Notes under the pieces: model-generated
Database searches by the model: none
What the model was told of the DNA's origin: nothing
What the model saw: the letters and a program-made list of their open reading frames with translations, nothing else
In this document: one piece after another, positions 1 to 8,345 of the stretch
How positions within the stretch are numbered: the stretch's first letter is position 1
How the letters are laid out: every line of letters starts with the position of its first letter
NCBI GenBank assembly: GCA_030696695.1
Contig: JAUYRP010000034.1
Span: forward strand, 372,001 to 436,000
Length of the DNA: 64,000 nucleotides
Reading direction: 5' to 3'
From: Methylophilus sp.
Lineage (GTDB): Bacteria; Pseudomonadota; Gammaproteobacteria; Burkholderiales; Methylophilaceae
Translations under genes and position numbers: made by a program

Positions 1-1215
1 GGCATCCATTACTTCTTTGGCGAGTGATTCTTGCCACGAGCCTCCGCTAGATGGTTTAGCAGACTCTTCTTTGAGCTCTGGTGGTAAATCAGCCACATCT
101 ACGTTTTGGCCTGGTGCCATGACGGTGAGCCAATGGCAGACGTTCTCTAATTGTCGAACGTTGCCACTCCAGTTAACCGAAGTCAGATAACGAAGTGCCG
201 CTTGTGATAATTGTTTTGGTTCAACGCCCAGTTGCTTTGCACTGTGCGCTAAAAAATGTTTGGTGAGCAAGGGAATATCTTCACGACGTTCCCGCAAAGG
301 TGGTAAACGCAGACGGATGACGTTTAAACGGTGAAATAAATCTTCACGGAATAGACCCAGTTTCACACGTTCTTCTAGATCTTGGTGAGTAGCAGCAATG
401 ACGCGGACATTCACCTTCAATGGTTGATGACCGCCTACTCGATAAAACTGGCCGTCACTCAACACACGTAATAAGCGTGTTTGCAGATCTGCTGGCATAT
501 CACCAATTTCATCCAAAAATAGTGTGCCGTTGTCGGCTTGTTCAAAGCGACCACGTCTGGCTGCGGCAGCGCCCGTGAAAGCGCCACGTTCATGACCGAA
601 TAGCTCAGACTCTAGTAAGTCTTTTGGAATGGCGGCAGTGTTAATGGCAATAAACGGTTTATCTGCACGTGGGCTATGTTTATGTAATGCACTGGCCACT
701 AGCTCCTTACCGCTGCCAGATTCGCCATTGATGAGTACAGTAGAGTGTGATCGGCTGAGGCGGCCAATCGCACGAAACACTTCTTGCATGGCAGGCGCTT
801 GACCGATAATTTCTGGCGTCTCTTCCATTACCACGTTTTCTACGGCTTGACGCATGCTTTCATCCACTGCGCGCTTGATAATGTCTATGGCTTGGTCTAC
901 ATCGAATGGCTTGGCTAAGTACTCAAATGCACCCCCTTGGAAAGCGGCAACTGCACTTTCTAAATCAGAGTAGGCCGTCATGATAATCACTGGAATTTCA
1001 GGGTATTTTTGTTTGATATCAGAGAGAAAATCTAAGCCAGAACCATTGGGCATGCGGATATCACTTACCACTACTTGAGGTTGTTCACGGTTGAGCGCGT
1101 TCAATGCCTCGGCAGTGGATGAAAAGGTTTTAAACTCTAAATCTGTGCGTGCTAGGGCTTTCTCAAACACCCAGCGTATTGATTTGTCGTCGTCTAATAT
1201 CCAAATAGGTTTCAT
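1..1215 (-). CDS. ntrC: Nitrogen regulation response regulator NtrC (3' end missing)
   Basis: Sigma-54-dependent activator that NtrB phosphorylates under nitrogen limitation. The 405 visible codons run off the left edge without a stop, so roughly the last 70 residues, including the Fis-type DNA-binding helix-turn-helix, lie outside. The receiver domain (about 1-120) begins [15 protein letters not shown] and has the phosphoacceptor Asp in VVVSDIRMP near residue 52. The AAA+ domain shows Walker A GESGSGKE and the sigma-54 contact loop GAFTGA. The ATG at 1215 gives the family N-terminus. ntrB lies 46 bp upstream on the same strand. Likely targets are the paired sites at 4653-4695. Confidence 0.97.
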   Translation of the reverse strand, partial: MKPIWILDDDKSIRWVFEKALARTDLEFKTFSSTAEALNALNREQPQVVVSDIRMPNGSGLDFLSDIKQKYPEIPVIIMTAYSDLESAVAAFQGGAFEYLAKPFDVDQAIDIIKRAVDESMRQAVENVVMEETPEIIGQAPAMQEVFRAIGRLSRSHSTVLINGESGSGKELVASALHKHSPRADKPFIAINTAAIPKDLLESELFGHERGAFTGAAAARRGRFEQADNGTLFLDEIGDMPADLQTRLLRVLSDGQFYRVGGHQPLKVNVRVIAATHQDLEERVKLGLFREDLFHRLNVIRLRLPPLRERREDIPLLTKHFLAHSAKQLGVEPKQLSQAALRYLTSVNWSGNVRQLENVCHWLTVMAPGQNVDVADLPPELKEESAKPSSGGSWQESLAKEVMDA

Positions 1216-1261
1216 GCTTTTCTCGATTTCAATTCTAGAACATTCTTAATATTGTTGAGTG

Positions 1262-2356
1262 CTACTGCGCGATCATTGCATGTTTCAGTAACGTGCTTTC
1301 AATTGGTAATAATATGGTAAAGCAAGTATTTCCTGGCTGACTATCACAGTCTATCATTCCGTGATGCTGCGTGATAAAGGTTTGTGCTAACGCTAGACCA
1401 AGCCCTGTGCCGCCTTCTCGTCCAGATACCAAAGGGTAAAAAATTTTCTCACGAATATCTGCAGGTATGCCTGGGCCGTTATCGATGATTTGAAGCTTTA
1501 TGGCAACTCGATAGCGTTTTCTTGCTAACGTAACTTGTCGTTCTGAGCGCGTTTTGAAAATCACTTTAGCATGATCCGTCCCATTGGTTTGCATGGCTTG
1601 TACTGCATTGCGTGCGATATTCAACACGGCTTGAATTAGTTTCTCACGATCTCCGATCAACTCTGGCAAACTCGTATCATAGTCACGTTGGACAGTGATA
1701 TTGTGTGGAGATTCAGCTAACAATAAACTACGCACCCGCTCAAGCACCTCGTGAATATTCGTCGGTTCATACTTAGGCACTCGGTGTGGGGCGAGCAGTC
1801 TATCCATCAGGCTGTGTAATCTGTCAGCCTCTTTGATAATGACTTGGGTGTATTCACGCAAGTTAAGTTGGGGGAGCTCATGTTCAAGTAATTGCGCGGC
1901 ACCACGTAAACCACCTAGCGGGTTGCGAATTTCATGGGCCAAGTTTCTAAGTAATTCAGAGTTAGCTTGCTGTTGTATCAGCATGCGCTCTTCTCTTGCA
2001 ATACGCAGTTGCTGATCCATTTGTTGGAACTCGAGTATCAGCGTGACATTCTCGAATAAAATAGGCGTTACTGTGCAAGTGACAGCAAATGAGTGCTGCC
2101 TCACCGTTGAGAGTAAAAACTCATGCTCACGATAAGGGCTATTGGTATTCAGTGCGTTGTCTACCGCCATTTGTAGAATTTCGCAGTTTAAAAATACCTC
2201 TGAAATATGATTGCCTGAGATTTGATTAGCACTCAAGGCAAACAAAATTTCAGCACTGGGGTTGGTATAAATCACTTTCAGGGAAGAGTCTAGCAACATG
2301 ACTGCGGTTGCCAAATGTTCTAATCCAGAAAAGTTTGAGGGTGTAAGCTTAACCAT
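1262..2356 (-). CDS. glnL: Nitrogen regulation histidine kinase NtrB
   Basis: Soluble histidine kinase/phosphatase that controls NtrC in response to PII. It has an N-terminal PAS domain (about 15-115), a DHp helix with the phosphoacceptor motif NLAHEIRNPLGG, and an HATPase domain with N-box NIARNAVQAM, G1 DNGPGIP and G2 GGTGLGLALAQ. There is no membrane segment, as in the family. The reading frame is open 7 codons further upstream, but the ATG at 2356 (MVKLTPSNFSG) fits NtrB N-termini better. It forms a pair with ntrC. Confidence 0.95.
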   Translation of the reverse strand: MVKLTPSNFSGLEHLATAVMLLDSSLKVIYTNPSAEILFALSANQISGNHISEVFLNCEILQMAVDNALNTNSPYREHEFLLSTVRQHSFAVTCTVTPILFENVTLILEFQQMDQQLRIAREERMLIQQQANSELLRNLAHEIRNPLGGLRGAAQLLEHELPQLNLREYTQVIIKEADRLHSLMDRLLAPHRVPKYEPTNIHEVLERVRSLLLAESPHNITVQRDYDTSLPELIGDREKLIQAVLNIARNAVQAMQTNGTDHAKVIFKTRSERQVTLARKRYRVAIKLQIIDNGPGIPADIREKIFYPLVSGREGGTGLGLALAQTFITQHHGMIDCDSQPGNTCFTILLPIESTLLKHAMIAQ

Positions 2357-2448
2357 GACCTTAAAATAACACAGCAATAAAAAGTATTGCTAGTACTTAA
2401 GCAAAAGATAAGCCAGCTTTGCGTGTGCAAATAATGCACATAATGTGA

Positions 2449-2967
2449 CTAATTAATTTGATTGAGTTCTTTAGTCAGTAAGTCGATATTGCGTTGGTGT
2501 GCATCTACTTCTGCTTGCAATGCTTTCATTTTCTCTTGAAATTTTGGCACATTGCGGAATGTTGAAGTCGTGCCATTGGCATTTCTTACTTGAGATACCT
2601 CTGGTTTAGCTTCACCTTCTGCATATGCTTGTTTAGCACGTGCAAGTGCTTGTTTTTCCGACTCTAATTCAGATTGAAGGATTTCTTTACGCTTCACATC
2701 GCGTTGGTTTTGTGTGGTTGAATCCACTTTAGGAAAATTGCTAGGTGTGGATGTTTTTTTCTCGTCCGAAGTTTGCGGTGTGGATTTTGGTGGGTTGCCA
2801 AAGTTGGTGTCAGCAGGCTCTAGGTCTAGTTTTTTAGAGCCCTTGATTTTGACATTGGAATACGTGATTCTGCCATCTGCATCGACATGCTTATAGATTT
2901 CAGCTTGGGCAGTAGCCACAATCAAGCTAGAAACGACAATGCTCGCAAACGTAAATTGTTTATTCAT
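2449..2967 (-). CDS. DUF4124 domain exported protein
   Basis: 172-residue protein with a Sec signal peptide (about 1-22, cut after ATAQA) and an immediate DUF4124 domain (EIYKHVDADGRITYSN), a small beta-rich module common in exported betaproteobacterial proteins and without a known biochemical role. The rest is a charged, Lys/Gln-rich region with helical coiled-coil character (about 95-165). It sits between glnA and ntrBC, in the same orientation, but is separated from glnA by a terminator. The function is unknown; the placement suggests its own promoter in the 3000 region. Confidence 0.8.
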   Translation of the reverse strand: MNKQFTFASIVVSSLIVATAQAEIYKHVDADGRITYSNVKIKGSKKLDLEPADTNFGNPPKSTPQTSDEKKTSTPSNFPKVDSTTQNQRDVKRKEILQSELESEKQALARAKQAYAEGEAKPEVSQVRNANGTTSTFRNVPKFQEKMKALQAEVDAHQRNIDLLTKELNQIN

Positions 2968-3039
2968 ACCAATAGTTTAGATGAGAGTCTTATAGTTAGC
3001 AACGAGGAATTATAGAATTGGTTGACGAGGATGTACATA

Positions 3040-3071
3040 AAAAAATAGGACAGCCTAAGCTGCCCTATTTT
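3040..3071 (-). terminator. Rho-independent terminator of glnA
   Basis: On the minus strand a stem of about 12 bp (arms AATAGGGCAGC / GCTGTCCTATT, loop TTAG) is followed by a T-run. It sits 20 bp after the glnA stop codon and would separate glnA from the downstream DUF4124-ntrB-ntrC genes. Confidence 0.85.
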
Positions 3072-3091
3072 AGTGCGTTGCTAACTAGTGA

Positions 3092-4501
3092 TTAGCAAGA
3101 ATAGTACAAGCCAAACTCAACTGGGTGAGGTGTTTGACGTAGTTTGGTGACTTCATCCATTTTTAATGCAATGTAAGCGTCAATCCAGTCTTCAGAGAAC
3201 ACGCCACCACGCGTTAAGAACTCGCGGTCTTTGTCTAGATACTCAAGCGCTTGTTCTAATGAAGAACATACAGTTGGGATTAATGCATCTTCTTCTGGTG
3301 GAAGATGGTACAAGTCTTTAGTTGCTGGCTCACCTGGGTGAATCTTGTTTTGAACGCCGTCAAGACCTGCCATTAGCAATGCTGAGAAAGCCAAGTATGG
3401 GTTTGCAATTGGATCTGGGAAGCGCGCTTCAACGCGGCGTGCTTTGTCTGAGTGTACAAACGGAATACGAATAGCAGCAGAACGGTTTTTAGCAGAGTAA
3501 GCCAATTTTACTGGTGCTTCGTAGTGAGGCACTAAGCGTTTGTAAGAGTTGGTACCAGGGTTGGTAATGGCGTTCAATGCACGCGCATGTTTGATAATGC
3601 CGCCGATATAGTACAACGCGAAATCGCTAAGACCCGCGTAGCCACTACCTGCAAATAAGTTTTTGCCATCTTTCCATACGGATTGGTGCACGTGCATACC
3701 AGAACCGTTATCACCAAACATTGGTTTCGGCATGAAAGTCGCTGTTTTACCGTAAGCATGGGCTGTGTTCAGCACCACGTATTTAAGAATTTGCGTCCAG
3801 TCAGCACGTTGTGTCAACGTGGCGAATTTAGTACCGATTTCACATTGACCAGCAGTAGCCACTTCGTGGTGATGCACTTCCACTGGCACGCCCATCGCTT
3901 CTAATGTCATGACCATGGCGGAACGTATGTCGTGTAATGAATCGACTGGTGGTACTGGGAAATAGCCGCCTTTAACCGCTGGACGGTGACCTGTGTTGCC
4001 GCCTTCAAATTTTTCAGAAGATGACCAAGCGCCTTCCTCAGAGTTGATTTTTACAGAACTGCCGTGCATATCGACAGACCAGTTAATTGAATCAAAGATG
4101 AAGAATTCTGGTTCTGGGCCAAAGTAAGCTGTGTCGCCCAAACCGCTTGATTTCAAGTAAGCTTCAGCACGTTTAGCCAAGCTACGTGGGTCACGGTCGT
4201 AGCCTTTACCATCAGTAGGGTCTACCACGTCACAAGTTAAAATAAGTGTAGGTTCATCCATGAATGGGTCGATGTTTGCAGTAGATGCATCAGGCATTAG
4301 TTGCATATCAGAAGCTTGAATGCCTTTCCAGCCGGCAATTGAAGAACCGTCAAACGCATGACCTTCAGTAAATTTTGATTCATCGAACGCTGAAACTGGC
4401 ACAGTGACGTGCTGTTCTTTACCGCGCGTATCGGTAAAACGAAAATCAACAAACTTAATGTCGTTTTCCTTTACCATTTTCATTACATTTGCAACAGACA
4501 T
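3092..4501 (-). CDS. glnA: Glutamine synthetase type I (GSI-beta)
   Basis: Makes glutamine from glutamate, ammonia and ATP as a cytosolic dodecamer, the main ammonium assimilation step. At 469 residues it is the standard length for the adenylylated proteobacterial form. Visible signatures: the beta-grasp motif DGSSIAGW, the ATP-binding stretch beginning [12 protein letters not shown], the catalytic NRSAAIRIP, and the adenylylation-site motif DLYHLPPEE with its Tyr, so control by GlnE is expected. Translation starts at the ATG at 4501 after AGGAGAAGGT. It is transcribed from a sigma-54-type promoter with paired NtrC sites upstream and ends in a hairpin terminator. Confidence 0.98.
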   Translation of the reverse strand: MSVANVMKMVKENDIKFVDFRFTDTRGKEQHVTVPVSAFDESKFTEGHAFDGSSIAGWKGIQASDMQLMPDASTANIDPFMDEPTLILTCDVVDPTDGKGYDRDPRSLAKRAEAYLKSSGLGDTAYFGPEPEFFIFDSINWSVDMHGSSVKINSEEGAWSSSEKFEGGNTGHRPAVKGGYFPVPPVDSLHDIRSAMVMTLEAMGVPVEVHHHEVATAGQCEIGTKFATLTQRADWTQILKYVVLNTAHAYGKTATFMPKPMFGDNGSGMHVHQSVWKDGKNLFAGSGYAGLSDFALYYIGGIIKHARALNAITNPGTNSYKRLVPHYEAPVKLAYSAKNRSAAIRIPFVHSDKARRVEARFPDPIANPYLAFSALLMAGLDGVQNKIHPGEPATKDLYHLPPEEDALIPTVCSSLEQALEYLDKDREFLTRGGVFSEDWIDAYIALKMDEVTKLRQTPHPVEFGLYYSC

Positions 4502-4574
4502 TACCTTCTCCTAATGTGAGTGTGTATTGATGATGGGATTATATGATTACAATAAAATCTTGAATTGTAATATT

Positions 4575-4590
4575 AGCAGGAAGTATGCCA
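4575..4590 (-). promoter_or_regulatory. Sigma-54 (-24/-12) promoter of glnA
   Basis: Reading the minus strand, TGGCATACTTCCTGCT matches the RpoN consensus TGGCACRNNNNTTGCW at the invariant GG and GC, with 10 bases between them. The predicted start near 4564 leaves a leader of about 60 nt before the glnA ATG. It lies downstream of the NtrC-type sites in the expected orientation. Confidence 0.8.
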
Positions 4591-4652
4591 GCAAAAAATA
4601 GCTAAACCGCCCATTAAACCGATAACCCAATAAAATAGCGTTTTTTCATTCG

Positions 4653-4695
4653 CACTAATATGGTGCGTAAAGATATTTTACGCACCATATTAGTG
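4653..4695. promoter_or_regulatory. Paired NtrC-type binding sites in a perfect 43-bp palindrome
   Basis: Two 19-bp arms, CACTAATATGGTGCGTAAA (4653-4671) and its exact reverse complement (4677-4695), flank a 5-bp spacer. Each arm holds a GCAC...GGTGC-type NtrC site (4652-4666 and 4682-4696), with centres about 30 bp apart. These lie about 95 and 125 bp upstream of the predicted sigma-54 start, close to the known arrangement at enterobacterial glnAp2. The region also lies upstream of the divergent rhodanese gene, which it might affect. Confidence 0.8.
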
Positions 4696-4782
4696 AGTTG
4701 ATTGATATGGGACTTTGAGTCATGGATTTCGCGATATACTCCAACGTATAAAATAAATATGTCACAAGTTAGGAGAGCTAAG

Positions 4783-5232
4783 TTGGATGATTCATTAAAG
4801 ATATTAGACATCGCACGTGAGCGTGCACAACAAAATCATTTGCCGTATGCGGGTGTGCTAACGCCAAATGAGGCATTTATGTTGCTACAGAAGAACCCTT
4901 CAGCAATATTGGTAGATGTGAGAACGCGTGCTGAGTTAGAACTTGTAGGGCGCGTGCCTCAATCTACGCATCTTGAATGGGCTTTTTATCCTGGTATGGT
5001 GGCGAATAATGAATTTTCTGCGCAGTTGCAAGCGCAAGTAGATAAAGGCTTGACGGTCATTTTTATGTGTCGCACTGGCGGGCGTAGTCACAATGCGGCG
5101 GTACTGGCGCAGCAGTTGGGTTACCAAGAGGCCTACAATATGGCCGAAGGCTTTGAAGGCGAGGCTAACAGCCTGAAGCAACGCACCATGATTAATGGTT
5201 GGCGCCACGCAGGTTTACCTTGGACAAATTAA
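4783..5232 (+). CDS. Rhodanese-like domain protein
   Basis: Cytosolic single-domain rhodanese (sulfurtransferase fold). The motif VDVRTRAELELVGRVPQS and the active loop CRTGGRSHNA, with its catalytic Cys, are intact. There is no signal peptide or membrane segment. The frame is open upstream with an ATG at 4759, but the TTG at 4783 has a well spaced AGGAG (4771-4775) and gives MDDSLKILDIARE, so I prefer it. It is divergent from glnA and followed 3 bp later by aroE, so the two are probably co-transcribed. The physiological sulfur donor and acceptor cannot be told from sequence. Confidence 0.85.
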   Translation: MDDSLKILDIARERAQQNHLPYAGVLTPNEAFMLLQKNPSAILVDVRTRAELELVGRVPQSTHLEWAFYPGMVANNEFSAQLQAQVDKGLTVIFMCRTGGRSHNAAVLAQQLGYQEAYNMAEGFEGEANSLKQRTMINGWRHAGLPWTN

Positions 5233-5235
5233 CAA

Positions 5236-6051
5236 ATGGTGGATAAATATGCAGTGATTGGCAATCCTATTGCTCATAGTAAGTCACCGTTGATTCATCG
5301 GGCTTTTGCGGCACAAACTGGTGATGACATTAGCTATGAGGCAATATTGGCACCACTTGATGGGTTTGAAGCAACGGTACGTGAATTGATTGCACAAGGC
5401 TATAAAGGGGCTAATGTTACGGTGCCGTTTAAGTTTGAGGCTTTTCATTTATGCGATTCACTTAGCACAAGAGCCAAAACTGCGGGTGCGGGAGCTGTAA
5501 ATACCTTAGTTAATATTAACGGCTCAATTCATGGTGATAATACCGATGGCGTAGGATTGCGAAATGATATTGAACAAAATTTGGATTTTGAAATTGCTAA
5601 TAAGCATATATTGATTCTAGGTGCAGGTGGGGCAGCACACGGTATTTTAAATTCTCTAATCGGTGCTTCGAGTATTACGATCGCAAATCGCACATATGAA
5701 AGAGCTTTGGAGCTTGTAATGGCATTACGAAATTGCGAAGCTAAAGCAAGCACTTTCGAGGCTCTGGAAAGGCCTTACGATTTAATCATCAATGCCACTT
5801 CTGCAGGTTTGAGCGATACAGTCTTACCTATTCCGAATATTATTTTTGGTGAAAACTGTTTGGCTTACGACATGATGTATGGACGTGAAACGCCTTTTAT
5901 GAAACAAGCGCGCGAGGCTGGCGCACAAGTGGCAGATGGCTTGGGCATGTTAGTAGAGCAGGCGGCAGAAGCATTTCAAATCTGGCGGGGTGTGCGTCCT
6001 AATACGTTGCCGGTAATTGCCATGCTTAGCACGTTAATAGGGAAGTACTAA
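5236..6051 (+). CDS. aroE: Shikimate dehydrogenase (NADP+)
   Basis: Reduces 3-dehydroshikimate to shikimate in the chorismate pathway. 271 residues, the usual AroE size. The N-terminal substrate domain has GNPIAHSKSP and NVTVPFK with the catalytic Lys; the second domain has the nucleotide-binding loop GAGGAAHGI and the NRT segment typical of NADP preference; GLGMLVEQA is near the C-terminus. It starts with ATG 3 bp after the rhodanese stop and is directly abutted by mtgA (TAA followed at once by TTG). Confidence 0.97.
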   Translation: MVDKYAVIGNPIAHSKSPLIHRAFAAQTGDDISYEAILAPLDGFEATVRELIAQGYKGANVTVPFKFEAFHLCDSLSTRAKTAGAGAVNTLVNINGSIHGDNTDGVGLRNDIEQNLDFEIANKHILILGAGGAAHGILNSLIGASSITIANRTYERALELVMALRNCEAKASTFEALERPYDLIINATSAGLSDTVLPIPNIIFGENCLAYDMMYGRETPFMKQAREAGAQVADGLGMLVEQAAEAFQIWRGVRPNTLPVIAMLSTLIGKY

Positions 6052-6786
6052 TTGATCGCTTGGTTATTCAATTCACACAAAAGCGCTACATCGCTCACTT
6101 TTGGCGGCATATTAAAGCGCATTATTGTTGTCATAATGTTGTATGCAATCTTGTATCAAGTTTGGATCTTTTTGCATATATGGTGGTGGGTGGACCACAA
6201 CCCGCATTCAAGTGCTTTTATGGAAGAGCGGTTAGAAGTTATCCATCAAGACAAACCAGATGCTGAGCTCAAATATAAGTGGGTGGATTACGCTAAAATT
6301 TCCATCCATTTAAAACGTGCGGTGATTGCCTCAGAAGATGCGAAATTTACTATGCATGAAGGCTTTGACTGGGAAGGAATTGAAAAGGCTTACGAGAAAA
6401 ATCTGAAAAAAGGCAAAATTGTGGCAGGTGGTTCCACCATCAGTCAGCAATTGGCTAAAAATCTTTTTTTATCTAGCAAGCGCACGCCATGGCGAAAAGC
6501 ACAAGAAGTCATCATTACACTCATGTTGGAAAAGATGATGAACAAGCGCCGTATATTTGAGATATACCTGAACGTGATTGAGTGGGGCAATGGTGTATTT
6601 GGCGCAGAGGCGGCAGCGAAATATTACTTTAAAACCAGTGCGCGCTACTTAGGCAAACAACAAGCAGCGAAACTCGCGGCCATGATCCCGAATCCACGCT
6701 TTTACGATAAGCATCGCTCGACACGGTATCTCAACAAGAGAACCGCGACGATTCAAGCACGCATGCGATTCGCCGAGGTCCCGTAA
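6052..6786 (+). CDS. mtgA: Monofunctional peptidoglycan transglycosylase
   Basis: Polymerises lipid II glycan strands in the periplasm (GT51 family). It has one N-terminal membrane anchor (about 20-45), the catalytic motif ASEDAKFTMHEGFDW with its Glu, the second motif GGSTISQQLAKNLFLS, and RIFEIYLNVIEWG. It lacks a transpeptidase domain, which separates it from class A PBPs such as the pbpC product of this window. The start is TTG immediately after the aroE stop codon, so translation is probably coupled to aroE. Confidence 0.95.
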   Translation: MIAWLFNSHKSATSLTFGGILKRIIVVIMLYAILYQVWIFLHIWWWVDHNPHSSAFMEERLEVIHQDKPDAELKYKWVDYAKISIHLKRAVIASEDAKFTMHEGFDWEGIEKAYEKNLKKGKIVAGGSTISQQLAKNLFLSSKRTPWRKAQEVIITLMLEKMMNKRRIFEIYLNVIEWGNGVFGAEAAAKYYFKTSARYLGKQQAAKLAAMIPNPRFYDKHRSTRYLNKRTATIQARMRFAEVP

Positions 6787-6905
6787 CTGCTTAATCATAG
6801 ATAAGTGTTACAACCTGAGCGTTACTGGTAGTCTAACTGACATAAGGCAATGTAAACATTATGTTTTATAGTGTTCACTGAAAAAATGTAAATTAAGGAC
6901 TGCGC

Positions 6906-7382
6906 ATGGATTGGCTATTCATACTCGCCATCATATTGATTGTCATTGGCATCGCTGGCACTTTTCTACCCGTATTGCCAGGAATTCCTGTGGTTTTTTT
7001 AGGGATGCTCACATTGGCATGGCTAGATCAATTTCAAAAAGTGAGCATGACGACAACGGTTGTGCTTGGATTGATTGCGTTCTTTGCATTCTTAGTGGAT
7101 TTTATCTTGGCGCTTTATACCACCAAAAAAGCCGGCGCAAGTAAGTACGCACTATGGGGTGTTGCTATCGGCAGCATAGTCGGTATTGTGTTGGGTGGGC
7201 TAGGTATTTTTATCGGAGCCATTCTTGGCGCGCTCATTGGTGAATTCTTTGTGCACCGAGATTTACAAAAAGCGACTACTGTGGGCCTGTCAACCGGGTT
7301 TGGTTTTGTCATTGCTTTTGTGGTCAAATTGGTATTGCTACTCCTGATATTGGCTATTTTTTCTTACGCATACTTCAGTTAA
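6906..7382 (+). CDS. DUF456 family membrane protein
   Basis: 158-residue integral membrane protein with about four hydrophobic helices and glycine-rich stretches (GTFLPVLPGIPVVFLG near the N-terminus, then a Gly-rich core around residues 95-120), the features of DUF456. No catalytic residues are known for the family and its role is undetermined. It stands alone between mtgA and a dead HDOD gene, with non-coding gaps of about 115 bp on either side. Confidence 0.85.
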   Translation: MDWLFILAIILIVIGIAGTFLPVLPGIPVVFLGMLTLAWLDQFQKVSMTTTVVLGLIAFFAFLVDFILALYTTKKAGASKYALWGVAIGSIVGIVLGGLGIFIGAILGALIGEFFVHRDLQKATTVGLSTGFGFVIAFVVKLVLLLLILAIFSYAYFS

Positions 7383-7497
7383 CTACGTAACAGAGCATAC
7401 TAAAATATCCTTGCTTTTCCAGCGTTGTTCTAACAATTAAAAGTGGCTATTTCGCGTTACAGTGATGTGACTATCAAGCGATTGGTACATCCATCAT

Positions 7498-8329
7498 ATG
7501 AACATCATCGACAATTTTTTCGAAAAAATCAATCAATTGCCCATGCTGTCAAAAGTAGTACAGGAGGTCGAAGCACAGTTAAAAAATGCTGATGTCGATT
7601 TAAAGGCACTTGCCGATACGATTAATCATGATCAGGTGTTGGCAGCGCGCGCTACGCATGTCCAACTCTGCATACTACGGTTGTAGCTGCACAATTAAAA
7701 CCATCGAAGATGCACTTGCGCTCGTTGGTTTGCAAAATATAGAGTCCTTGGTAATTTGCCGTCACAACTACGTTTACGCATATTCCTAGTGTAGATTTAA
7801 ACCGTTTTTGGATGCGTAGCTTAGTCACGGCAAGTATTGCGCGCAAATAAGCCATGACTCAGGTTTGGAAGCAAATACCGCCTATATCGCAGGTTTGCTA
7901 AATAGTATTGTCCAATTGCCGATTCATATGGTATTCCCTGCCGCAGGGATGCAAATTTCACAAGCATGCAGAGATGCGAGTGTGTTGGATAGAAAAAATA
8001 TAGAGCAGTCGATTTTAGGACTGGACCATTGTCAGATTGGCGAGGTCATCGCTAAATTGTGGAATTTTCCAGAGGCGATTTTGTGTGTGTTGCGCTATTA
8101 CGCGGAACCGCTAAAAGTAGAAGCGTGCAACTGTACATTGGCTCCAGTAGTATATGTTGCGGCACGCATTAGTTTTGGCATTGAACAAAGAAAGTCGGCC
8201 CATGACATCGCGATAGCGCTGGACACTAGCATAGCGCAACGCTTAAACATTCACGACACCGAGGCTTTTGCGGCGAGCATAGAAAGCTACCACCAATTCG
8301 TGCAAGAGGCGCGCGACTATCTAAGCTGA
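7498..8329 (+). pseudogene. Degraded HDOD-domain gene (three frameshifts)
   Basis: The pieces together read as one HDOD signalling protein of about 275 residues. Frame 1 gives MNIIDNFFEKINQLPMLSKV up to about 7650. A change near 7655 moves to MSNSAYYGCSCTIKTIEDAL, another near 7755 moves to AVTTTFTHIPSVDLNRFWMR, and a third near 7848 moves to ISHDSGLEANTAYIAGLLN, which runs to the stop at 8329. Three separate indels in about 200 bp make a sequencing error or a programmed frameshift unlikely. HDOD proteins usually act in signal transduction; this copy should be inactive. It converges on uvrA. Confidence 0.9.
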
Positions 8330-8345
8330 TAGCGCGCCATACTGC

